From: an uncultured Lachnospiraceae bacterium
Lineage (GTDB): Bacteria; Bacillota; Clostridia; Lachnospirales; Lachnospiraceae
DNA length: 19,021 nt
Assembly (NCBI GenBank): GCA_934432595.1
Contig: CAKRYR010000029.1
Location: 1 to 19,021, forward strand
Direction: 5' to 3'
Part shown: positions 6,771-14,883 of the stretch, piece by piece
Layout of the letters: every line of letters starts with the position of its first letter
Numbering within the stretch: position 1 is the stretch's first letter
Notes under the pieces: model-generated
What the model was told of the DNA's origin: nothing
What the model saw: only the letters and a program-made list of their open reading frames with translations
The model's database searches: none
Program-made: the position numbers and the translations under genes

Positions 6771-9650
6771 ATGAATACAATTAAAATATTAAATTATCAA
6801 GGTAATAAAGCATCATTAATGCCATTTATCGAAAAAAACTTAGAAAAATATATAAATGATGGAGATAAAATTTGTGATATTTTCTCCGGTTCTTGTAGTG
6901 TAGGGGCTTCTCTAAAAAAGAAATACGACATCATAGCTAACGATGCAGAATTATATTCTTATATCATCTCTTCAGCTTTACTTAATACACCCAATACAAA
7001 TGAATTGGTAAGCTTGAGAGATTTTTTTATTAAGCAATTTGATTTGAATATTAAACCATTACTAGCTGCCGAAGAAGAAAACGTTGCAAAAGAAAGGTTT
7101 TTCCTAACTAACGCGGATAATGAATCTTTAATAAATCTATATTCAAATTTTCCTACTATATGGAATAAAAAAGATAGTAAAGTAACACCAAAAATATTAA
7201 AAAATAAAAATAAGTATAATTTATTTTTATACTATTTTTCTGGTACATACTTTGGAATTGAACAATCAATTAACATAGACTGTGTTATAAAAACAATACA
7301 CGAAATAAATAACAATGTCGACGTTCTATGGAGTTGTCTCTTCTATGCTATGTCAGAAATAGTATTTTCAAAAGATGGGCATATGGCTCAACCTTTAAAT
7401 ATAGAAAAAAATTATTCTAGGCATATAAAACAACGAACAAAGAAGCTGATGGATTTATTTTATAAAAAATTAGACGAATTTATTTATAAGAGTAAAACTA
7501 ATAACTCACAAAAAAAACATTCCATTTATAATGAAGATGTACTTAGTTTATTGAATAATGATTCTTTTCGCAAACAAAATATTAAGTTGATTTATGCCGA
7601 CCCTCCCTATACTGATATGCAATATTCAAGATATTACCATTTACTAAACGTTGCAGCACAGTATAACTATCCACTTCCCACTATCATCAATGGAAAATAT
7701 ACTAAAGGACTTTATACCGAAGGAAGAAATCAGTCAAATTTAAGTAAAAGGAGTACTGCAAAAGAGACTCTAAAAAATTTATTTATATTTTGTAAACAAA
7801 ATAATATTATATTAGCATTAAGCTACGCTTACCCTAAGAACATTAAAAATCAAAAAACTAATCGATATACTGTTTCAATCGAGGAATTAGTGAATATGGC
7901 TAAGGATATATTCGGCTCAAAAAAAGTTCAAATCGAACGTGAAAGTTATAAACATGCCAATCATAGAAACAGTAAAACCAAAGAAGTTTACGAATATCTA
8001 ATACTGTGTGGACAAGAACTACATAAGTCTGATTACGATTTAATAAAAATCAAAAAAGAACTGAGCAAAATCACGCCGACATCCAAAAATCCAATATATA
8101 ATACACATTTATATTGGTCTCAAAAATCCTATAATGTAATAGATTGTTTGATTCAAAATCTTTCTAAAGAAAATGATATTATATTTGATCCATTTATGGG
8201 TTCAGGCGTAACAGTACTGGAAGCAGTTCAAAAAAAATATGGACGTGCTGCCATTGGCTGCGATATAAATGAAATGCCTAGGTTTATTGTAGAAAATATT
8301 ATCCAAAATATACAAAACAGTGATTTGGAAAATATATTCCGTAACCTTGAGAAAAAGTTAGTTGAAATAGAACATTATTATTCTACTAAATGTCCAAAAT
8401 GCAACCATGAAGCATACATCACAAAAGTTGTATTTGACAAGCCAATTAGAACAGTCAACAATTTTTCTATTAAGGCAATTTCCTACAATTGTCCTAAATG
8501 TGGTAAATGCAATAAAGAACCAACCAATGAAGATTATCAAAAATTCAGCATAATTGATAAAATTAATTGTGTACCAAATCAACGATTAATGCAAAACAGT
8601 AAGATAGCCGTCGGCGAATCCGATACTATAAGTGATTTGTTCACACCAAGAAATTATGCTGTTCTCAACGAAATTGTATCTTATATTAATGCATCAAATA
8701 ATAAAGATATTTTAAATTACCTATTGATGTCAGTGCTTCACTTATCTAAAATCACGGATACTCATTCAAATTCACAGTGGCCTTTATGGATCCCTAAATT
8801 AAATTGCGTAGAAAAAAACATAATCGAATTACTAAGAAAACGAATGAAATCATTACTAAGTTGCAAAGAGTATATACTAAATAACTATTCTAACAGTAAT
8901 ATAGTTAACAATTTTAATGTTCTAAAAGCAAATAAAGCACTTATTCTTACAAAAGGAAGTCAATATATTACCACACAAGAAATACCTGATGATTCAGTTT
9001 CTTTAATAATAACCGATCCACCTTATATGGATCAGGTTTTGTATTCCGAATACATGCAATTATATAAACCATTTATAGGTCTAAGCTATAATTTAGAAGA
9101 TGAAATAGTTGTATCTCCTGCAAACGAAAGAAAAAGAAGCAAAGAAGAATATTTCACATTATTAAATGAAGTATTTGAAATGTGTAAAAATAAGCTAAAA
9201 GAGAATCATATAATGTGCCTATTTTTTCATGATAGTAATCTTGAAGTTTGGGTAAAACTTATTAATTCTTTAGAAGAAAATGGATTTAAGTTTATCTCTC
9301 AAGAGCATATTAAAAAATCTAAGACTGTAAAAAATATATTAAGTCCTAAAAAATCACTGAGCGGAGATGCAATTTTATTTTTTGAAAATACAAGACATAA
9401 ATTGCCAAAACCAACCACTTCGCTTTCTTCTGATGAGATTAAACACTATGTTTATTTAGAAGCAAAAAAACTATTAGAAAAATACGGTGATCTTTCTACA
9501 CCTGAATTGTACGATATGGGAATTATGGAAATGTTAATTGAAAACGGTTGGCTATATCAATTATCAAAAAAATGTAAAACACTTGTAGATATATTTGATG
9601 AACATTTTATTTGGAAACGTGAATGCGGAAAATGGCACCTTCAATCATAA
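6771..9650 (+). CDS. Two-module DNA methyltransferase (D12 plus Zn-ribbon type)
   Basis: 959 residues with two complete SAM-dependent methyltransferase modules. Module 1 (1-415) is D12/Dam-like: ILNYQGNKASL at 6-16, SAM motif DIFSGSCSVG at 36-45, acidic ND at 57-58 and catalytic DPPY at 277-280 (YADPPYTDMQYSRYYH). Module 2 (435-880) has SAM motif DPFMGSGVT at 473-481, a four-cysteine zinc ribbon (C541, C544, C574, C577), then catalytic TDPPY at 748-752. That I-zinc-IV order is typical of adenine-specific Zn-ribbon methylases (COG1743-like). Both catalytic motifs are intact, so two methylation activities, perhaps on the two strands of an asymmetric site, are plausible. AAAGGAGA lies 6 nt before the ATG. 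The gene converges on the methyltransferase-nuclease gene. Methylated base and recognition site are unknown. Confidence 0.88.
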   Translation: MNTIKILNYQGNKASLMPFIEKNLEKYINDGDKICDIFSGSCSVGASLKKKYDIIANDAELYSYIISSALLNTPNTNELVSLRDFFIKQFDLNIKPLLAAEEENVAKERFFLTNADNESLINLYSNFPTIWNKKDSKVTPKILKNKNKYNLFLYYFSGTYFGIEQSINIDCVIKTIHEINNNVDVLWSCLFYAMSEIVFSKDGHMAQPLNIEKNYSRHIKQRTKKLMDLFYKKLDEFIYKSKTNNSQKKHSIYNEDVLSLLNNDSFRKQNIKLIYADPPYTDMQYSRYYHLLNVAAQYNYPLPTIINGKYTKGLYTEGRNQSNLSKRSTAKETLKNLFIFCKQNNIILALSYAYPKNIKNQKTNRYTVSIEELVNMAKDIFGSKKVQIERESYKHANHRNSKTKEVYEYLILCGQELHKSDYDLIKIKKELSKITPTSKNPIYNTHLYWSQKSYNVIDCLIQNLSKENDIIFDPFMGSGVTVLEAVQKKYGRAAIGCDINEMPRFIVENIIQNIQNSDLENIFRNLEKKLVEIEHYYSTKCPKCNHEAYITKVVFDKPIRTVNNFSIKAISYNCPKCGKCNKEPTNEDYQKFSIIDKINCVPNQRLMQNSKIAVGESDTISDLFTPRNYAVLNEIVSYINASNNKDILNYLLMSVLHLSKITDTHSNSQWPLWIPKLNCVEKNIIELLRKRMKSLLSCKEYILNNYSNSNIVNNFNVLKANKALILTKGSQYITTQEIPDDSVSLIITDPPYMDQVLYSEYMQLYKPFIGLSYNLEDEIVVSPANERKRSKEEYFTLLNEVFEMCKNKLKENHIMCLFFHDSNLEVWVKLINSLEENGFKFISQEHIKKSKTVKNILSPKKSLSGDAILFFENTRHKLPKPTTSLSSDEIKHYVYLEAKKLLEKYGDLSTPELYDMGIMEMLIENGWLYQLSKKCKTLVDIFDEHFIWKRECGKWHLQS

Positions 9651-9670
9651 AGGTGCCATTTTATTTATTG
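9631..9670. terminator. Shared bidirectional terminator
   Basis: An 11-bp stem (AATGGCACCTT at 9631-9641 with AAGGTGCCATT at 9650-9660) with an 8-nt loop. On the plus strand it is followed by TTATTTATT; on the minus strand by TTTTCC. It overlaps the last codons and stop of the 959-aa gene and lies just past the stop of the convergent 795-aa gene, so it should end both transcripts. Confidence 0.85.
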
Positions 9671-12052
9671 TAAATTAGAATTATAATATTTACCTGGAAA
9701 GTGCTTATTGAGTTTAATGATCAAATCCTTACCATCTACCAACTCAACATTTTGAGCTTTAGCAATTTTTATTGCATCTTTAGAATATGCAGATGTAGTA
9801 TAACAAGCTAATTTATTTGCACCCAAACGTTCACGTTCTGATATTAATCTTTGGATAGGAGTAGCATCCACATTGCTTACCCATCTCTTACATTGGATCA
9901 ACCAAGTTTCACTTGTATTACCATCAAAGAATTTTGCTACTATATCTACTCCTAGATCTCCACTTCCACCTTTACGATGAACATCAGCATAATTTTCATA
10001 TTCTAATAATGTTTTGCATAAATCCTCAAAACCATAAGGATCCATTGTTGCAATATCTATAGCATCGTGATTGAAATTTTTTGGCAACTCTTTTTTTATA
10101 TAATATTTTCCATCAGTATCAGTTTTATCTGCTACAAGTTCATCTATCATTTTTATATTATCATCATCATTTAATAAATTATATAATGTTTTATTATTCC
10201 CATCAGATAGTTCATCAATTAGCTCAACATAAAGATCCTCTAAAACAAATTTACCTTTTTTATTCAATAAATTAGCAACATAAAATGGTACTAGTTCATA
10301 TAGTTTTTTGAATAAAGTATCTTCATCCTCTTGATCGAGATAAAGTCTTTTTTTATCTAATTGAATTTCTTGATTACTATCTACATAAAAATTAGTGTTT
10401 ATCGTATCAACAATTGAATCTTGTAATTTATCATCATAATGAATGCCTGTCAAACTTAATTCTTTCTTAATTTTGTTCACTGCAGCCGTCATTGTATAAG
10501 GAGAATCTTTAGCTTTTTTAAGCTCTTTATAAATATCATCAACTATTTTAACTTCGTAGTTAACATCTCCGATATAAAAATATTTCTTATCTTTTGGTAG
10601 TTTCTCAAACCCAATTATTACTTCGTTAATTAGTGTATTTTTATAAGCTGATTGTTTTCTTAAAGTAGGATCATTTTTTTCAACACCTATTCTAAAAGTA
10701 TACTCAAAACCATTTTTCCTTGCATAGTCAATAATTTTAGCAAATACATTGAAATACTTCATTTTACCTAATTTAGTAAAGATAATAACTGGACTGCCCT
10801 CTTTTAAATGTGCTGAAAAAATCTTAAACATTTTATCAATATCATGATAATAATTATCCAAATCTTTTTCCCTTCTTTGAACAGCATTAGTTACTACTAT
10901 TTCACTATCTAACATTTCTTGAGTTAACTTGAACTTCTCTTTATTATCATCAAAATGATTTAACCATATTCTAAACATTTGATTTCTTTCCAAGTATGGA
11001 ACTTGATCAGTATATGGAAAATCCGTAACAATTGCATCTGCTATTAAATTCGGGTTAGAATTCAAATAGTTAAAATAATCATCATTAATCACTTTATAAG
11101 TCTCACCGTTTGAAAAATTATCAGTCAACGCGTATTCATATACTTGCTGAAATCTCTTAAATTTTTTAAATTTCGATTCAAACAATTCCCAAACATTCAT
11201 ATCTTGTGCGCCTTTATTTACAACATGATAAAGAATATCTGTAGAGCTCCCATACATAGCAATTCTCGCCAAACTCAACGCAGATACTAATACATGTTGC
11301 AAAAATTTTTTTTCTTTAGAAGGAACTAGTTTAGATATTTCATTTTGTAACATTAATAAAGCCACTTTGTTTCTGTGGGTAAAAATAGCTGAATATTTAT
11401 GTGCACCAGTTGACTCAGTAATATTAATTCTACTATTTACATAATAAGAATCATTTGGGAATAAAGAAACATCAATATTATTTACCTCTTTAATTTTTTT
11501 CCAGTCAACATCATCAAAAGTTTTATCTTTTGAATTACAAACAGGACATTTATTAATCAGTTTAACATTTTTGCCGTTAATAATTTCTCTATTAGGAGAA
11601 GGCCGATAATAACCATCTCTACCATTTTGAGGATCAAATAATACCTTTTTTATATAATTTTTCTTACCACAACATTCTGTTTCATACAATGACAATATTT
11701 TATTTTTAATATTTTTTTCAATAGTTTTATATTCTTTTTCAAGAATGCTGTAATTCACTTTTTCAAACAAAACTTCATCAACTGAATACGTATAGTTATC
11801 TAACTCTATACCTAAAAACTTTCTTCCTATTTTTTGAGATGCAATCAATGTAGTTCCACTTCCCATAAAGGGATCAAGAATTAAATCACCACTTTTTGTA
11901 ATTGATGAAATAACGTTTTCAAGTATATCCGGTGATTTTCTTCCTTTAAATGTATATGTTTCACTAATGGCTCTTGGAATAATGTTTTCTACATCACTTA
12001 ATGCCATTGCTACTTTATCAGATATTTCACTAGTGCTAATTTTCTTTCTCAT
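9665..12052 (-). CDS. DNA methyltransferase fused to Mrr-type nuclease
   Basis: 795 residues. The N-terminal methyltransferase has SAM motif DPFMGSGTT at 60-68, cysteines that may bind zinc (C127, C128, C169, C172) and motif IV as TDFPYTD at 343-349, where the usual DPPY is DFPY. Residues 500-660 form a linker with two small possibly winged-helix segments. The C-terminal Mrr-cat domain (about 668-785) has the PD-(D/E)xK core: MDPYGFEDLCKTLL, GGSGDLGVDIVAK (D703) and LIQCKRW (Q720, K722). Modification and cleavage are thus in one chain, as in type IIG-like enzymes, although those rarely use an Mrr domain. Start: AAGGTGAG inside the upstream HTH gene, 9 nt before the ATG; only 5 nt separate the genes, suggesting translational coupling. 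Whether DFPY still methylates is the main uncertainty. Confidence 0.87.
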   Translation of the reverse strand: MRKKISTSEISDKVAMALSDVENIIPRAISETYTFKGRKSPDILENVISSITKSGDLILDPFMGSGTTLIASQKIGRKFLGIELDNYTYSVDEVLFEKVNYSILEKEYKTIEKNIKNKILSLYETECCGKKNYIKKVLFDPQNGRDGYYRPSPNREIINGKNVKLINKCPVCNSKDKTFDDVDWKKIKEVNNIDVSLFPNDSYYVNSRINITESTGAHKYSAIFTHRNKVALLMLQNEISKLVPSKEKKFLQHVLVSALSLARIAMYGSSTDILYHVVNKGAQDMNVWELFESKFKKFKRFQQVYEYALTDNFSNGETYKVINDDYFNYLNSNPNLIADAIVTDFPYTDQVPYLERNQMFRIWLNHFDDNKEKFKLTQEMLDSEIVVTNAVQRREKDLDNYYHDIDKMFKIFSAHLKEGSPVIIFTKLGKMKYFNVFAKIIDYARKNGFEYTFRIGVEKNDPTLRKQSAYKNTLINEVIIGFEKLPKDKKYFYIGDVNYEVKIVDDIYKELKKAKDSPYTMTAAVNKIKKELSLTGIHYDDKLQDSIVDTINTNFYVDSNQEIQLDKKRLYLDQEDEDTLFKKLYELVPFYVANLLNKKGKFVLEDLYVELIDELSDGNNKTLYNLLNDDDNIKMIDELVADKTDTDGKYYIKKELPKNFNHDAIDIATMDPYGFEDLCKTLLEYENYADVHRKGGSGDLGVDIVAKFFDGNTSETWLIQCKRWVSNVDATPIQRLISERERLGANKLACYTTSAYSKDAIKIAKAQNVELVDGKDLIIKLNKHFPGKYYNSNLQ

Positions 12053-12057
12053 ATTTC

Positions 12058-12516
12058 TTACTCACCTTCTATTAATTCATAAGATCTAACAGATAAAATT
12101 TCTGCGATTACATCTAATTTTTTTAAATTAATACTTTTGTTTTTCCCATTTACATATCTTAAAAAAGAACGATAAGTCATTTCATTGTTTCCTACAGAAA
12201 ATTTATAAAATGAATTTTCACGGATATCCATTTCAAACTTTAATTTTCCCAGATTTTTTAATAAAGATATTCTCACATTATCTTTCCAAATAGGAGTATC
12301 AACATTAAAAATATTATTTGGTATTAATAATTGGTAAGTTGCAATCCCCAGACAATAAGCAATTTCATCTATACTTTTAAGATTAGGAGATGTTCTTCCA
12401 GAAGACCAATTCAAAACAATGTATGGAGATATATTAATTTTTTTTGCTAAATCTCGATAAGAACAAATCGAGAAATGACGTTTTAAATTATCAAGTACAA
12501 TTTCTGTACTATCCAT
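12058..12516 (-). CDS. Double XRE-type HTH regulator of the restriction cassette
   Basis: 152 residues from the ATG at 12516, chosen because GAGGTG lies 9 nt upstream; a GTG at 12528 would add four residues but overlaps that site. Two helix-turn-helix units are visible: about 10-60 (SYRDLAKKINISPYIVLNWSS, then SIDEIAYCLGI) and about 85-150 (MTYRSFLRYVNGKNKSINLK, then KLDVIAEILSVRSYEL). The second resembles the first, suggesting internal duplication. Its place directly before a nuclease gene, 5 nt apart and co-transcribed, is that of controller (C) proteins of restriction-modification systems, which delay nuclease expression in a new host. Ordinary C proteins are about 80 residues with one HTH and act as dimers; a tandem version could act as a single-chain dimer (inference). 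Confidence 0.78.
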   Translation of the reverse strand: MDSTEIVLDNLKRHFSICSYRDLAKKINISPYIVLNWSSGRTSPNLKSIDEIAYCLGIATYQLLIPNNIFNVDTPIWKDNVRISLLKNLGKLKFEMDIRENSFYKFSVGNNEMTYRSFLRYVNGKNKSINLKKLDVIAEILSVRSYELIEGE

Positions 12517-12580
12517 CTTAATCACCACCTCGAACTACATAAATTAATCGTTATTTAATTAAATTTCTTTCATATTTTAT

Positions 12581-12609
12581 ATAATACAGTGCAAAAATAT
12601 TCATAGCAA
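12581..12609 (-). promoter_or_regulatory. Promoter of the regulator-nuclease operon
   Basis: On the minus strand TTGCTA (12604-12609), a 17-nt spacer and TATTAT (12581-12586). Between it and the start codon is an AT-rich segment with the 8-bp palindrome TTAATTAA (12556-12563) within a longer imperfect dyad, a possible operator for the HTH protein. The operator is inference; the promoter call is moderate. Confidence 0.5.
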
Positions 12610-12639
12610 TACCATAACTTACATCATTGAAGTTTATTT

Positions 12640-12760
12640 GAATATCCGATAATATGTCAGCTTCACAAATTGGCAAGTAGTGTAAACCACTAGTGATTCA
12701 CTTTCTTTTGCTTGTTGGGGAATTTCCCAAACCCCAAAAACACCAACTTCCAATTAATGG
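12640..12760 (-). other. Possible oriT-like region of a mobilisable element
   Basis: Contains TAGTG-TAAAC-CACTA (12678-12692) and TTGGGG...CCCCAA (12715-12720/12732-12737), followed by CACCAACTTCC. The GC-skewed runs (GGGG, CCC, CCCC) stand out in an AT-rich context. The arrangement of a small dyad near an end gene and short inverted repeats recalls transfer origins of small Gram-positive mobilisable elements. No relaxase gene is present, and no nick site can be proven from sequence. Confidence 0.3.
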
Positions 12761-12871
12761 CTACGCATTCGTTCCGAACGCTTCTGTCTTTTTTATGAAA
12801 AGAATTTTGAAAGGATCCAAAGTAGTGAAACCTGCCATTTTGTATTTCTGCCTCTTTTTTCTTTTCTTCAT
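12761..12871 (-). CDS. Short basic peptide ORF, possibly a mobilisation gene remnant
   Basis: 36 codons: a Lys/Arg-rich start (MKKRKKRQKYKMAG) then FTTLDPFKILFIKKTEAFGTNA. No clear ribosome binding site. The stop lies directly next to the oriT-like segment. It could be a real small gene or the 3' part of a lost mobilisation gene. Confidence 0.3.
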   Translation of the reverse strand: MKKRKKRQKYKMAGFTTLDPFKILFIKKTEAFGTNA

Positions 12872-12887
12872 TTTATCGTTTCATTAA

Positions 12888-12944
12888 CTAAGAAGCGTTC
12901 AACATTTTACGAGCTTTCATTAGCTCTTGTATTTCATTTTTAAA
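12888..12944 (-). pseudogene. C-terminal coding fragment
   Basis: A minus-strand frame ends FKNEIQELMKARKMLNAS before a TAG at 12888. It has coding-like composition but is preceded immediately by a stop. I read it as the tail of a truncated gene. Evidence is weak because of length. Confidence 0.25.
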
Positions 12945-13014
12945 TCAACAATACTTTATATAAACATTTCCAGTATCTACATAATTGAAAATATACTTTT
13001 TCAATACAGTAAGT

Positions 13015-13191
13015 TCAGCATTTTTGTTTAAATGCTGAGATTGCTGCTTCACGCATAACTGTCTTCGCAAGAGTAGATCTCATCACTCGCCAAACACTAA
13101 AAACCTGATTTAACTGAACAAGCTTCTTATACAAACATATTTTTTGTCCATTATTCAGTTCTACTATCATATCTTTTGAGTCAGTCATCAT
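13015..13191 (-). CDS. Small protein of unknown function, possibly frameshifted
   Basis: 58 codons from MMTDSKDMIVELNNGQKI to a C-terminus AAISAFKQKC. There is no Shine-Dalgarno sequence before this ATG; the frame is open further upstream to a TTG at 13239. Directly upstream, in another frame, is a 29-codon ORF with an excellent ribosome binding site (13209-13298), and the protein text reads smoothly across from ...RDYLK to ...ISIKYKINVMM if one base is shifted. So this may be the 3' part of a single gene of about 95 codons broken by a frameshift, or a coupled downstream gene. It is the last member of the cluster starting at 14717. Function not recognised. Confidence 0.45.
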   Translation of the reverse strand: MMTDSKDMIVELNNGQKICLYKKLVQLNQVFSVWRVMRSTLAKTVMREAAISAFKQKC

Positions 13192-13208
13192 CACATTTAT
13201 TTTGTATT

Positions 13209-13298
13209 TTATGCTGATTTTAAGTAATCGCGAACACAATCATAATATTCTGATTGTGTGAATGCTCTTTTCTTTTCCACAAATAAATCTTCCAACAT
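13209..13298 (-). CDS. 29-codon ORF with strong ribosome binding site
   Basis: GGGAGG lies about 8 nt before the ATG at 13298, 15 nt after the stop of the 309-aa gene, so it is translated from the same transcript. The product starts MLEDLFVEKKRAFTQSEYY and ends DYLKSA. It is either a genuine micro-protein or the 5' part of a frameshifted gene that continues in the frame of 13015-13191. A broken gene seems a little more likely because the downstream frame has no start signal of its own. Confidence 0.45.
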   Translation of the reverse strand: MLEDLFVEKKRAFTQSEYYDCVRDYLKSA

Positions 13299-13313
13299 TT
13301 TCCTTTTCCTCCC

Positions 13314-14243
13314 TTACATTCCTAAAAAACATTTATACTTCAACATATAACTCTTTCTCAGTATCTTACAATCAAATCTTTCTTCTACTTCTTTGATATG
13401 ATCTGAATAAATATATTCTTCAGGTGTTATACCTAACTCTTTACTTCTTTCTTTAATCATATGAATCTTTCCAGACTCATAAATAGAATTTGCTTTTACG
13501 ATATTAAATACCCCTAGGTATTTCAAACTTCTAGAAATACCGTTATAGACTACCCTGCCCTTTTGGAAATCACTTGTATCATCTCTTGTATTAGGGTAGT
13601 ACTTAAGTACATAACCTCTATCAATCAAATCAAGTACAACATCTCCTATACCTTCTTTAGTACATGAATAATACTTTGTTTCATTGATACTATCTTGCAT
13701 ATATTCTAATAATTGATCAGATACATAAATATCCCTGCCACTTGCAAGATGTACAGTATTCCCCTTTATATCACCTGGTTTAAGCTTTACAAAATCACAA
13801 AAGTCTTTACCCTTCATCCCTTCAAATAATCCCAGTAATACAACCTGATCCTTAGGGTTAGAAATCTGTTCACACCATCTTATAACATCTTCTCTTGAAA
13901 CAATCTTTTTATTGAATTTAACTGGATTAATACATCTATTTAAGAGATTTAAATTAAACTCTAAGAAATGATTCTGATTATCTACTACAAGATTATTCTG
14001 TAAACACCATTGTGTATAAAGAGATAACTGTGAATTTAAACAAGCAAGTATCTCTAAAGATGATACATTTAACAACTTATAAAACGTTCTTATTTTTCTT
14101 GTTGTAAAACAACACACATCTTTATCATATTCTGTTTCATACTTTTCTAACTTATTAAACTGACATTCCAAATACCCTTTAGGAAGCGTAGTAGTGAAAT
14201 ACTTTTCTTCGATATATCTTTCTTTAATATTCTGATTAAACAT
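13314..14243 (-). CDS. Tyrosine-recombinase-fold protein lacking catalytic residues
   Basis: 309 residues. Residues 45-125 look like the SAM-like core-binding domain of phage integrases (KIRTFYKLLNVSSLEILACL...YTQWCLQNNL). Residues 130-270 look like the catalytic fold: VVLLGLFEGMKGKDFCDFVK stands where integrases have the GLRxSE box, followed by LKPGDIKGNTVHL. The catalytic Arg is replaced (GMKGKD), the region expected to hold HxLRH (about 255-262) reads YESGKIHM, and no terminal catalytic Tyr is evident. Catalytically dead recombinase-fold proteins include MrpR, the lysis/lysogeny repressor of SPbeta-like phages, so a DNA-binding regulator from a prophage or similar element is the best guess. 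GGAGG sits 8 nt before the ATG. It follows the 151-aa gene after 18 nt. Confidence 0.65.
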   Translation of the reverse strand: MFNQNIKERYIEEKYFTTTLPKGYLECQFNKLEKYETEYDKDVCCFTTRKIRTFYKLLNVSSLEILACLNSQLSLYTQWCLQNNLVVDNQNHFLEFNLNLLNRCINPVKFNKKIVSREDVIRWCEQISNPKDQVVLLGLFEGMKGKDFCDFVKLKPGDIKGNTVHLASGRDIYVSDQLLEYMQDSINETKYYSCTKEGIGDVVLDLIDRGYVLKYYPNTRDDTSDFQKGRVVYNGISRSLKYLGVFNIVKANSIYESGKIHMIKERSKELGITPEEYIYSDHIKEVEERFDCKILRKSYMLKYKCFLGM

Positions 14244-14261
14244 ATTTTTTCCTCCATAATC

Positions 14262-14717
14262 TTATTTCAATTCTTTGTCTAACGTATCTTTGATAAGTTC
14301 ATCTATATTTTTATGTAGTTTTTCATCTTCATACATAAGCATGACTTTTCTACCAAATGTAATTGCTGAATGATATTCACTCGGAATACCTTCATACATT
14401 TCTTTAGTCATTATTGTTTCATCTGTTTTTGGATCATACTCATATTCATACTCAAGTTCATATCTAGAATTTGATTCCACCTTTTCTAGTTCATTATCAA
14501 AATCAATATCATAACGTTTCATATTCATCACAACATCAAATAGAGATAAATCACTAATAAAAACCGTTTCATACATACAATACTTTGAAAGTAATATAAA
14601 TGAACTTTTACCTTCATCATTTGTAACCATCAATTCCACATTACTTGTACCAGGTACTGGTCCACATGCCATTCCACCATCCTCATAACCATACCTTGCA
14701 TTTCTTAATACCATCAT
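14262..14717 (-). CDS. Acidic protein of unknown function, 151 aa
   Basis: Starts MMVLRNARYGYEDGG after AAAGGAGAG at good spacing, and ends in a helical acidic/basic tail (DELIKDTLDKELK). The middle carries an acidic Tyr/Glu repeat-like stretch (YELEYEYEYD at about 86-95). No signal peptide, membrane segment or recognised domain. It is the first gene of the unit with the 309-aa recombinase-fold gene (18 nt apart), placed just after the terminator at 14852-14883, so it probably has its own promoter in 14718-14850. Its pairing with a repressor-like protein suggests a regulatory or anti-repressor partner, but that is inference from position alone. Confidence 0.7.
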   Translation of the reverse strand: MMVLRNARYGYEDGGMACGPVPGTSNVELMVTNDEGKSSFILLSKYCMYETVFISDLSLFDVVMNMKRYDIDFDNELEKVESNSRYELEYEYEYDPKTDETIMTKEMYEGIPSEYHSAITFGRKVMLMYEDEKLHKNIDELIKDTLDKELK

Positions 14718-14851
14718 TGTTCATCTCTCCTTTTGTTTATTTAGTTATTCAATTGTCCTTTCCAATGCCATAGTAACTCCTAATTTTAGCTAGTTATAAT
14801 TTTCGTTGACATGAAAAAAGACCACTAGATCCAGTAACCCTTCTACCCTAA

Positions 14852-14883
14852 ATAAAAAAGAAGATGTTTTACCATCTCCTTCG
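14852..14883 (-). terminator. Intrinsic terminator after the small-gene cluster
   Basis: On the minus strand GAAGGAGATG pairs with CATCTTCTTT (10 pairs including two G-T) around the loop GTAAAA, followed by T-rich TTTTTTATTTAG. The stem overlaps the last codons and stop of the 48-aa gene. Confidence 0.75.

Noticed and set aside
12693..12887. Plus-strand 64-codon open frame with a hydrophobic end
   Set aside because: No ribosome binding site; it overlaps the inverted repeats and the basic minus-strand ORF, and its hydrophobicity comes from a T-rich run.
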